Positions 36,841-47,200 of a stretch of 64,000 nucleotides of DNA are shown here, in pieces; the stretch's first letter is position 1, and every line of letters starts with the position of its first letter. Where the stretch lies: assembly GCF_964355755.1 (NCBI RefSeq), contig NC_092671.1, positions 1,121,001 to 1,185,000 on the forward strand, read 5' to 3'. Under the pieces are notes generated by a model that was given only the letters and a program-made list of their open reading frames with translations, was not told where the DNA came from and made no database searches. The position numbers and the translations under genes were made by a program. Source of the stretch: Antedon mediterranea (Eukaryota; Echinodermata; Crinoidea; Comatulida; Antedonidae).

Positions 36841-37019
36841 AGCTTGGTTCCCACTAGAACGTAACGCAAGGACGTAAACGCAACGCAAGCGTTTTAACCA
36901 ATGACAAGCGAAGTTATAGACAGTTAGGAATCACAAGCGAATAAGCCATCGCTTGTGATTGGTCAATTCACTTGCGTTGCGTTACGTCCTTGCGTCGCGT
37001 CGCTAGTGAGAACCACGCT
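36841..37019. mobile_element. Complete family A miniature element
   Basis: A 179-bp element with ends AGCTTGGTTCCCACTAG and CTAGTGAGAACCACGCT and TTA on both sides (36838-36840, 37020-37022). The interior has inward-facing ACGCAACGCAAG motifs and an internal hairpin (AATCACAAGCGA and TCGCTTGTGATT). Non-coding and Tourist-like by its target duplication. It lies 24 bp beyond the fold-back element. Confidence 0.82.
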
Positions 37020-37022
37020 TTA

Positions 37023-37810
37023 AGCAACATATTTATTTATTTTAAGGTTTCCTGTCGGGACCCCTCAGAATACAAACCTCCGGGTTATCCTTTGCTCCTA
37101 CTCGTTTTTTGTTGTTGTCTTTGTTCTGATTGTTCTGATTTTGTTGTTTGTTAAGTCTGCGACTTTTGATGTATATATATATTTCTGTACCACTGTTATT
37201 TTTTTTATATGAGCAAGAAATAAAAACAAACAAACAACAAGCTCTGCAGCTGTGGGAGCGTTCATATTTTTCTCTTCTTGTATTGCAATAGTTGTTGTAC
37301 AGCATGTTTGAATGTTTTCCGATTTCAGACAGGCAATATCTGCAGCCAGTGGTTAGTTGTGAGTTTTTTGTGAATTGACAGGTATCTGAAATTCATTAAT
37401 TTTACTACATATTGGACAAAATATATTTATACGGTCATACGTTGCATAATTTTAATTTTTATTGTAAAGCTGAAATTCACAATTGGTATTTTTTGTATAC
37501 AAAAAGCCAACTTGATTCTAGTACATTCCATTGTTAGGTTTAGCAAATCTATACGAATATGTAATAATTATATTATTAAATTGTATAATTTTGATAGAGA
37601 ATATTTGTCTATTTGGAAATTATTTATACTAGAGATACTGTAAATTTCTATAATTTTTTAAGGTGTGCAATGTATATGAAATTTTCATTATACTTTCAGA
37701 TGTAAATGCGCATAAAATGATCGTTTTCTTATTTTATTAACCCATGATTATCACCAATAAATGCACAGTTTTGACTTCATCTTGCTTTTGATTTAAAAAA
37801 AAATAAAACA
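37023..37810. other. Intergenic between TMEM267 and CARNMT1
   Basis: No gene seen. About 37030-37240 resembles the untranslated tail of a retroelement (ends in AATAAAAACAAACAAACAAC), without firm support. Confidence 0.4.
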
Positions 37811-37816
37811 TTTATT
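37811..37816 (-). terminator. Polyadenylation signal of CARNMT1
   Basis: AATAAA on the minus strand lies 40 bases beyond the CARNMT1 stop codon (37858-37856). Cleavage would be expected shortly after it. Confidence 0.5.
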
Positions 37817-37855
37817 TGTGGCTTGTGTATGCATGTCGGATTGTCTTGCAGCGAG

Positions 37856-40800
37856 TCAACTGGTGTCTACGAATGGTTTTTGGCACGTGAAGAACACGCA
37901 GTCGTATCTGTATTGCAGCATTGAACGTGGATTCTGGGTGTACGTACTCGATACGTCTGTCTTTTCATTCTGAATGAAAAATGTATACAATTATTACATA
38001 GAATATTGATTTAAGTTTAAGAAAATTAGTGTAAACAAAGATGATTTATTTTGACTTCTTGATATTTAATGGTCTTATTTTCAAACAAGGACTTACTAAA
38101 ATGGTGAATCCAAGCTCTAATATAACACGTCTCAGTTCTGAGTAGCTAATCTCAATGGATTCCTCTCCATGCATATCTGCAAAGTGGTACAACAGTGGTC
38201 CTACAAACAAAGTTTCAATAATTTAAAAATTTGCTTTTACAAGAATTGCATTTGAGCACAAACAGGGGCATTCTAGCACCTTTTCCATTTTGGGCAGTAC
38301 TGTAATTTGTTTAATTTAAAAGACAGTTCAAACATAAGATGTAGTATGTGTTAATGCATTTGAACCACAAATAGGAGAGCTTTGCACCCAAAGTAAAACA
38401 CCAAAATCTAGGAACACATCAAAGAAGTACTGTAGCGATAAACATATAACTTACCAAGATTTATCCAGTAACCACCAGGTTTTAAAATTTCATAAATTTT
38501 CTCAAGATACTCCAAAATATTGTGAGCTGTATCGATAAAATAGCATGTTGCAATGCAATCCCAGTAATCTATAGAAAAACAAACAAACTTTACGTTGAGG
38601 AGAGTACAAAAGTCACCAATGAAATCTTAACCTAAGAGGTTAAATTTAAGGTGATGCAAGCTCCGTGCGTGTATCCTTGGGGGTATCTATGAAGCTAAGC
38701 CCCCGAGCCGGACCAAGAGGAGAAATAAGGCATTCAAATTGTATGTGGAAAAAGGCTATAAATAAACAAGGGGCCTCGGGTCTCTGAATTACACCACTGC
38801 TTATACAGGTAAATAACTAGGCCTTAACAGCCCCTATCCTATCTCTGCTCAATGTTTGCTGAGCTTACCTGGCTCTGTGTAAACCTCCAAGAAATCACCA
38901 GCGGCCATTGAAAAATTAGCATTAACTGGCAGGTTTTGTGTACTGATGTCAGGAATTTGAATGGCTTTTACTTGGTCCTCCGAGCATTTGTTGTTGATGT
39001 ATTGATGAACCCAAGGGTGAAGTGTGTACACATTTATGCCTGCTGATCTGTAGAAAACATGAAAAGTGTTGACTGCTAAGATTAGAGCTTGTTTCTAAGG
39101 AAAGAAAGGAGAAGTGTAATATCCATACTAATCAACACAATAACAAAGATTTTATATTAATTTACAGATTGTTCCATTTGTGTACAGGGTTACTCAATGT
39201 TTATTATACATAAAATGTGACCCTAAAATGACATTCCATGATACAGGCACTACATATGATACACATGTGATGCTGTGATACATAATTTGTCCATGATACT
39301 GTACAAATATTGTCACTGAGAATTGGGTGCCACTGGATGGATCTTGACTCTACACTAGTTCTGTCTACACATCAAACTTTATGTGATGTGCCCATATATG
39401 GACATGATGATGTCATATCACTACCATATTTGGACACCACACTTTTTTTGTCAAACTAGTTATTGTAAACTTGATATTGTAGACAGAACTTTACACAATA
39501 GTGTGCATACCTATTAAGAATAAAGTTTGCTGCAATCAGCATAATCATACTAAATTCATTGCCTTGACATTCGTAGCCAAGTCTTGCAATCTCAAAAGCC
39601 AATCGTCCAAGACCAGCGCCAGGTACCAACACCTTCTTCTGCTCCTGAAAACTAACAATAAAGAAATTAAAAACTAATGTAGTTAGTTTATACCAAGTTA
39701 TAATATATCTTCCTTAAATACGCTTCTACATTGGTGATATGGTGCACTAAATCGTTAAATGCACGATACACTCTATCCATTATGATGATTGATATTAAAT
39801 TGATTATGATTGTATATTTTCTAGATAATACATTCAATATTCAATGTGGGATGCTTTATGAATACTGAATAACACATTGCAGTAGCTTTTAATTGTATTT
39901 TACTATAATATTATATGACTATTTTTTAACCCAATGCTTTTCTGCTTTTAGTTTTAACTCCATTTTATGTGTATTTTGGTGTTGTCTTGTATATGCATAT
40001 GTTGACAATGATTTTGACCAAATAAAATGAACGAATGTCCTTCAAATATAGCAGTATTTATCTGAATAAAACATTTAAACAATTCATTTTTTTGGAGTTG
40101 AATGTGATAGCTGTATTGGATAGCATTTGAATACCTTTCATTAATAGGTAACCTTGCAATAACTTCATCTATAATGGGTTTATAGCAGCTGTCTCGTTCA
40201 TGTTTTCCCTCCGAGCTCCAGTCTCTTGCAAACTGTTTCAAAGTTGTGTATATCTTCTCCATATCATGTGATGTAACCGCTTTTACTTTCTTCCTTGGAT
40301 CAGAAACATTCTGTTTAAAACAAATAATTTTAGCAATTGATTGTAAATTGGGAAACATTGATTAAAAGGGTTCAATATGTTACAAAACGTTAATAACTAC
40401 TTTTACTTGTTGGAAAAAAAATAAAACGCTTTGAGCTTACACTTACCTCCATATCTTTATTGACAAACATCTGATCTGAGCTGTTGGTAATCCTAAGAAT
40501 CAACTCATAATTTGTGTCGATGGCACTTCGAACCTTACTCAAAGTTGGCAAATATGCTGGTAACAACTTTTTGTGCTTATCAGGAAGTTTATTGAATGAT
40601 TTCTCACTTCTGTTTACACGTTCCATTGCATATATCCTTAATAAAGCAAATTTGATAAGATTATCGGACACCTCTTCTAGCCTGTACTAGGCCTAGGCCT
40701 AAAACTAAGTAGAGACTAGTAGTAGAGAGAGGCTGAACGAGGCCGCCATCCACAATATGTGATGCGTCGTACGCCCGCCTATCTCTAACTAAGAGAGGGC

Positions 40801-40961
40801 CTAGGACTACAAAGCATACATAAAAAATAAAAAATAATATACACTTACCTGTAATTTTTGTAGGCATATAATATACGTAAAAAGTGTTCTCTTTCAAGGG
40901 CTTCTTCATCTTCAATAGAAGACGTTTTTTCGTTTGTTTTACGATCTGTGGTAGTCGCCAT
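37856..40961 (-). CDS. CARNMT1: Carnosine N-methyltransferase, eight exons, 376 aa
   Basis: Exons in transcript order: 40961-40849, 40636-40447, 40310-40135, 39651-39511, 39047-38869, 38568-38455, 38200-38097, 37969-37856; 1131 bp in all, every junction in phase. The protein follows human CARNMT1 (409 aa) throughout: [28 protein letters not shown], the SAM-binding loop [12 protein letters not shown] (residues 167-178), [37 protein letters not shown] and the C-terminal [12 protein letters not shown]. The family transfers a methyl group from SAM to carnosine, giving anserine, and acts in cytosol and nucleus. The Asp of FIDTAHN and the His of LLYH are substrate-site residues in the family and both are kept. 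The exon 4 acceptor was placed at TTAG/TTTTCAG because the nearer CAG breaks phase. The N-terminus is shorter than in humans. Nothing suggests inactivation. Confidence 0.95.
39357..39490. mobile_element. Family B miniature element in a CARNMT1 intron
   Basis: Ends AGTTCTGTCTACACATCAAA and TTGATATTGTAGACAGAACT, with the family interior GTGATGTGCCCATATATGGA and GATGATGTCATATCACTACC. TTA follows on the right only. The right end is about 20 bp from the donor of CARNMT1 exon 4, so the insertion sits very near a splice site. Confidence 0.72.
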
Positions 40962-41929
40962 TTTGTCAGAAAACTCTATAATAAAGAGGGCGCTCTCGGC
41001 AGAAATGAAAAAAAAACTTTAAAATACATGTAGTGCGCCCTCTTCACGATACTCTTTCAACCAATGGGACAGTAAAACTTCAAGTAGAAGATTCTGGGTT
41101 CAAATCTTGGTTTATAGGTAGGCCTAGGTCTCCTATCAACAGATTTTTTTTTTACACCATATTTAATGAGGGTGATTCATCCAGTAATTGCTGATCATTA
41201 GGGACCTTCAGAGGTTCACAAGACAAACATACAAGATGCTGCTCTACATAAACAAAGTCTTATTACAAGTCTTTGGGAGTGGAGTTGTCAATTGATATTA
41301 GATGATGAGGACGGTGAACGCGCAGACGGATCTTACAAATACTCGTTCTACCCAGCTGGGATAAGGCATTATAACAAAAGATATGTTAGATAGTCCCTTT
41401 TTCCCCATATATTTATTTTAGGCAAGCCAAGATAATTTATGAGCACTGTAATTTCCATTTATATTGGACAATAAATGAATCTGTATCTGTATGTTGATCC
41501 ATATCCATTTACAGTAGGACTAGACTCTTGGGACAGGCCAGCAAAGTGTCCCTTTAATACAGTTTTTCTTGAGAAAAGAAGGTGTTTTAATGTAGGCCTT
41601 ATCATATCACTCAGGATAATGGGTTTCCCAACTAAATACATATACAACTAAACATACCGTACTGTATTGTGATATGTATTTAGAAACTCATGTATTGTTC
41701 TTTGATGATTGTAAGTTTTAGGTTTCCCCGTTTAATCAGTTGAAGACAAATTAATTATAGGACAGTAATGTGAATCCGTTTGCAATATTCAATGCATACT
41801 GATGAATTCATTAACTGGGTTTGTTTTCTGTTGTCAAAGACAGACAGTGAGAGATATGACATTGTTGTTATAGATCCTGTAGACCTAACAAAGCCCACTT
41901 AATTTATACTGACTGTATTACGAGTCTTA
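40962..41929. other. Region between CARNMT1 and the family A/B pair
   Basis: It starts with the CARNMT1 promoter side (CTCTATAATAAAGAGGGCGC just upstream of the start). An unassigned stop-free stretch at about 41201-41395 (plus) ends with SYKYSFYPAGIRHYNKRYVR and is followed by AATAAATGAATCTGTATCTG, which looks like a retroelement tail. No other gene is seen. Confidence 0.35.
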
Positions 41930-42125
41930 AGCGTGGTTCCCACTAGAACGCAACGCAACGACGTATTGACGCAAGGTGCTGTATTGCGTAATCACAAGTG
42001 GGAAACGACGACGCAACATTGCTGCAAAGTTGCAGGTTTGATTTCACGCAGGCGAGAACAAACAAAATTATCGGAAGGGCATTTTCTTACGTTGCGTAGT
42101 TTGCGTCGCTAGTGGGAACCACGCT
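41930..42125. mobile_element. Complete family A miniature element
   Basis: Ends AGCGTGGTTCCCACTAG and CTAGTGGGAACCACGCT are exact inverses, with TTA at 41927-41929 and 42126-42128. The interior is CpG-rich (ACGCAACGCAACGACGT) and is the closest match to the worn copy at about 1220-1890. Non-coding. Confidence 0.85.
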
Positions 42126-42128
42126 TTA

Positions 42129-42275
42129 AGCTCTGGCTACACTACTATCAAACTTTATGCTCATAATATGGACATGACGATGTCATATCACTACCATATT
42201 TTGGCATAGCACTACCATTTGTGGGCACATAACACTTTGTTTTCATCAAACAAGTTTGATAGTGTAGACAGAGAT
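42129..42275. mobile_element. Complete family B element abutting family A
   Basis: Ends AGCTCTGGCTACACTA and TAGTGTAGACAGAGAT; TTA at 42126-42128 and 42276-42278. The left TTA is the same three bases that flank the right side of the preceding family A element. The interior has GGACATGACGATGTCATATC. Non-coding. Confidence 0.82.
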
Positions 42276-42364
42276 TTAGGAATAAAGTGCAATAATCTCC
42301 AGAAATTCCATAATATGGACAAAATAATGCCGCCGTCCCCAATATCCATCATTAGCCATTGTCA

Positions 42365-42437
42365 TGACGTCATCTTCGTAAACTGCATGACCACATGACG
42401 TTTTTAGCTATACGCGTGTGTGAACTTCTATATATAA
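42365..42437 (+). promoter_or_regulatory. CRE-like site and TATA box, possible distal promoter
   Basis: A perfect TGACGTCA (42365-42372) lies 56 bp before TATATATAA (about 42429-42437), with a second CATGACG between them. The spacing would suit a core promoter reading right, 1.8 kb upstream of the CELF start. There is no transcript evidence, and both motifs can occur by chance. Confidence 0.25.
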
Positions 42438-42744
42438 GGTATTCAAACCCAATCAATACTTATCGGTTATAGATTGTCTACATTTGTGTGATTTCACGAT
42501 AATAGAAGACGGTTATGATAATAATGCGGATTAAGATGATGAGAGGTAGAAAATATGGCGGCGATGATGACACTGACCAAGATGAAGATACCCGGATGGT
42601 GAGGAGGACGAAGTGATAAAAACCATGTTGATGTAATGAAAATGACGCATCAAAAACGTCAAAAATGGACATTTACCTAATTTATTTTACTCAGCTTAAT
42701 TTCAATTCTCCACACCAACAACAGAAGCTGTCAAAGTTTGGTTA

Positions 42745-43150
42745 CCCCTGACACAACGCAAGGATTTACGGAAGCGCAACGCAAAGACGTAAAGAGCGCA
42801 ACGCAAATACGTGATAGCGCAACGCAAGGACGTAAAGCCTGTTTTCCTGTCGACGTTATTCGACGCTATCGTTAACAATAATCGGCGATCTTCTACGTAA
42901 ACATTGAAATGTTAACGATTTACAGGAAAAGGTACTCGCTATCGTTATCATTTCAACTTGATCGTTTTCAAACGATCGTCGTTGAACTGTTAATGATCAA
43001 CGACGATAGCGTCGAATAACGTCGACAGGAAAACAGGCTTAAAGGGCGCAACGCAAGGACGTAAAGAACCCAACGCAAGAACGTAAACTGCGCAACGCAA
43101 GGACGTAAATAGCGCAACGCAAGGACGTAAATAGCGCAAGTAACAATCAA
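42745..43150. repeat. ~20-bp GCGCAACGCAAGGACGTAAA array, interrupted
   Basis: Units of about 20-21 bp occur about four times before 42835 and five times after 43044, with a family C element between. The unit equals the subterminal motif of family A (AACGCAAGGACGTAA). The array is bordered by GTTTGGTTACC on the left and CAAGCTTTA on the right, which resemble family A ends, so it may be a family A copy whose interior expanded. Confidence 0.75.
42836..43039. mobile_element. Family C miniature element
   Basis: A 204-bp element with a perfect inverted end of about 37 bp beginning AGCCTGTTTTCCTGTCGACG, and TAA on both sides (42833-42835, 43040-43042). Its interior has further inverted blocks (GATCGTTTTCAAACGATC). 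Non-coding. It interrupts the 20-bp array. Confidence 0.85.
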
Positions 43151-44256
43151 GCTTTAGTTTGTTTGGAACAATTTCAGTATTATATGCGTTCTTATGATCG
43201 TAGTAAATATATGTAATATATCAAAATCGATGGCGGCGAGGATCGATGGCCGATGTTGTTAAAATTTACCGTCGAATTAAGTGGATATTAAAGAATAACT
43301 GAATCTAAGGATTTGATAAACTGCAATGATTAGATATGTTGGGACCCGTGGGACGACATTGTGTACTTAGATCGTACTCTTGTGATTAAAAGTGTGTACT
43401 TAAATCGGGATCCTGAGGTTACCAATGTGTACGTAACCAATTTATCAGGTCCTTACTCGGAACAAGCTCATACTAACTAAACACAGTAATTGATGTCTTA
43501 AGACGAAAGGATAAGAAATGAAAACAAGAACTTATTCGTTGATTTTTAATTACGTCATTCTTTGAAATGATGAAATATAATAATAAAATTACCAAACAAA
43601 AAGTAATATGTAAATTATTTACGAAGTTTATTATTCATTGGTTTCCTTTTAATAAATGAAAACGAATCCTTTGTGATGAATGTAGGCCTATACCTAACTT
43701 TACTTTGGTATTTCATTCTTTGTTTTCGCTCTTACATTATTAGTCCTAAATGTTGACATTTGGTTAGAAAACATAAAACAAAGACTGAAATAATGAAGTT
43801 TGTCAATAACACAATTGGACCGTTAATGCTTTATTCCACTCGCGTGCCAATTGTTCAAACTTAATGAAGCCACACGAAACAAAAGCTACAATAAGAGTCA
43901 CTTTTCAAATGCTTTGTGAGAAATGCGTACAGTGAACAAACACAACAAGAATTCATGCTGCTTTGAAATGATTCTCAACCGTCTAGCTCCCCCTTTGTGT
44001 AAGACGCAGTCGCGTGCCTATTGTTTGTCTTAGTGAGTCTTAGCCCATCCCACCGGGACTTCTCAACCATTAGCATAATTGGGACAGTAATACCTGAATA
44101 AATTTAAATAAATCTTGTCGTACAATAGAGATCTTTAGCATTGAAGCGTGCCCGCCTCCTCCTCATTGAGTCTGCCCGCATACGACAGTTCGGTCAATCT
44201 TCGCATCTCTCCTTTATTTCTTCTTCAAAAGTCTTACTATATATATACAAATAATC
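43151..44256 (+). promoter_or_regulatory. Upstream region and 5' leader of CELF
   Basis: No coding exon seen. The last 150 bases before the ATG are pyrimidine-rich (CTCCTCCTCATTGAG, CTCTCCTTTATTTCTTCTTC) and end in a TATATATAC run 20 bases before the start, as expected of a leader. The transcription start cannot be placed. Confidence 0.4.
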
Positions 44257-47200
44257 ATGACGAATATGGCAACGGTGCAAATAAATGGAGAACATCATGT
44301 CGTCCACGGTAACCCAATCAAGGCACCAATGCACACTATTCCAATGAAAAACCATGATGCTATCAAACTATTTGTCGGCCAGATTCCAAGGACTTTGGAA
44401 GAGAAAGATCTTCGTCCGATTTTTGAAGAGTACGGTAGAATCTATGAATTGACTGTTTTGAGAGATCGTTATACAGGCATGCATAAAGGTAGGCTTTATT
44501 ATATATACTTTATCATCATCATTTATACCTACATCGTCCTTAAATTAGGGCGCGTGTTTACTAATTAACAGGTGCTATCCATGTTTTACCTGTTTAAATC
44601 CATGTTTTGTTTACATATTTTGGTAAACGTCAACATTATTATTATCAGCTGCGCTGAAACGCCCATTTTTATGCGATGTATTTTAATATTTCTGATTTAA
44701 CATTAAATATGTCAAATAAACAGATCTTATTCGATTTTATTTTAGGCTGCGCCTTTTTGACTTATTGTGACAGAGAAAGTGCTCTAGGTGCCCAATCAGA
44801 ACTACACGAAAAGAAAACTCTCCCGGGGGTAAGTAACAATTCATAGTAAATGGTCAAACATGTTATTAAATTCGATAGTATGTTTTTATGCATATCAAAT
44901 CTTTAAATAAATATTTTGATAATGAAAATGCAGGTATAGTGTGCTTAATCCGAAGATAATATAATTATTTTAATTGCATATTTTGAGTATGGTTATCTAG
45001 CTGCTAGTAAACAACCAATGGAATTGATTACCCTCTGGTATATTGGTCTTTTGTCAATACACTATTTATACACTGGTGGTATATTGGTCTTATGTCAATA
45101 ACAGACCGATACGATAACATCGTAAGTCATAACTTTCAAAAACAAAATACTGAGGTATATTTTCTTTTGTTCTATTAAATGTTATTTTTCATTGTCTTAA
45201 TAAACGCGTTTTTAAGTACGTACTTTATGTGAACGCAAGTATTGTAAGTACTGTACTTACTCGAGTCGTGGCCGCAATTGACTTGCTATGCCCGGCTGAG
45301 TTAATGGTCTTGAATGGACAAAGGAAAACTGACAGATGACAGAAGGCTTACGGAGCAGGCACATGTTCTATTTTAATACCAAACTATAATGTTTTAGGAT
45401 TTATTTATCCGTTTATACAGACAGCAATTATATTTTAACACAGTAAGATTTTGAAGAAATCGTTGAATGAAGATTGATATTTAGTAATATTCTCATCTTC
45501 ATTCAACGTTGTGTACGGCTAGAATCGCACAAAGGCAGAACATGATTTTTTCTTGTAAAAAGGTTTCTTTTAATTATTCAAACTATGCTTACTCTAGCTT
45601 TTAATAAACACCATAAATACTGCTATAACATAGAAAAAAAAACATACCTTAAATAAACAAATATTTCATTTCGGTTTGTTTTTATCCAAAACTTTTAATT
45701 ATCTTGGATATAATAAATAAAATGATATGACCTACAGTGAAATATTATAACAAAAATATTAAATTAAAATTACCATAATGACAAACCGAGTTTAACAGTT
45801 AATATTTGAATATCGGTATAAATAAACTCGTATTAGTTAAAATTATTCATTGAATATATCGACCTCATTAATTATTTATAATGATGCATATTTGGTATGT
45901 TCGAATAAACGCTTCGGCAGCGACAGCAGGTGGTTTCCAGTCTGAAACTAATAGGCCTACTAGTACTGTACATTAAAACGCTTTTGTGTCGAGTTCAGCA
46001 AACAAGAATAAAATAATATAATTGATTCTTATGATTATATCATCTATAATTAAGTTTTGTTGAAATAAATGTGTATACATTACAATTAAGTTCGAACTAA
46101 GCAAATAGTTAAGTACGAGTGTTCGCCTATGAAGATTGTCCAATCCCGATTTTTGATGCAAGACGAATTGAACTTGGATCCCACTAAAGCGTAACGCAAA
46201 AGCGAGTTGACCAATCACCAGTGTCAGTTCGAATAATCCATCGCGTTTGATTTATCAAATCACTTGCGTTGCGCGTACGTCCTAGTGTGAACCAAGCTTA
46301 AGGCCTAATACGTTAAAGAAATTTACCTCTGTAGGCTACAAATACATCTTATTGGAAGTAGTGGGAACGAAATGCAATTGATTTTTGTATGGCCGCGCTC
46401 CATACCCTTAGCAGGTCCATAATTGGCTTTTTGCAGCAGTTCGAGTTAAGAACAGTTTTCTCTTGTGGATACACTTTAATTAAAAACTACGTTTTAATTT
46501 CAAATTAAAATTTCTTTGAAAGAAAAATTGAAAGATTAAGTGGGGCGTGGGCGTAGCAAGTAGCATACAACGCACAGTAGCAGAATGGATTTTAAATAAC
46601 GTAATATTAATTGTGTAAAACGCGCGTGCGCAATATGTGTTGGAATACGCGTCCCCGCTTTAAGCTCAGTCTACACTATCACTATGTGACAAAAAATGTG
46701 ATGTGCTCATATATGAATGATGATGCCATACCACTACCATATTTGAGCATATCTCTTCCATTTTTGGGCACATCACACTTTTTTTTTGTCAATCTAGCTT
46801 GATAGTGTAGACAGAGCTTTCTTTACCATACCTTATACTCTTTTACATGAGTATATTGAGAAAGAGAAATGTAAATGTAGCTGTTTGGTCATCATAATGC
46901 AGATGCATTAGTCTCTGTCAATCTAGGCAGTGGTCTAAATTGACTGCCTTTAACAGGGAGCTGCTAATTATGCAAAGTATATGTTGGTTTATTACCAATA
47001 ACTTATATTCTTTTAAAAAATAGATCCTAAGAGTAATTTATTCTAATAGAAAAGAAAGAGCACGCCGTAAAATTGTATATGATTTATATTGTTTAACAGA
47101 ATAACGTAGGTTTATAATTTATTCGAATTATAATATTATAATGATATTCGCGGCATCAATGGTTCACTGAATAGGCTTCAGTATAACCTTGCCGTTTTTT

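Noticed and set aside
41201-41395. Stop-free plus-strand stretch ending HYNKRYVR
   Set aside because: Followed by a retroelement-like AATAAATGAATC tail, with no identifiable partner exon. Kept only as an unassigned stretch.
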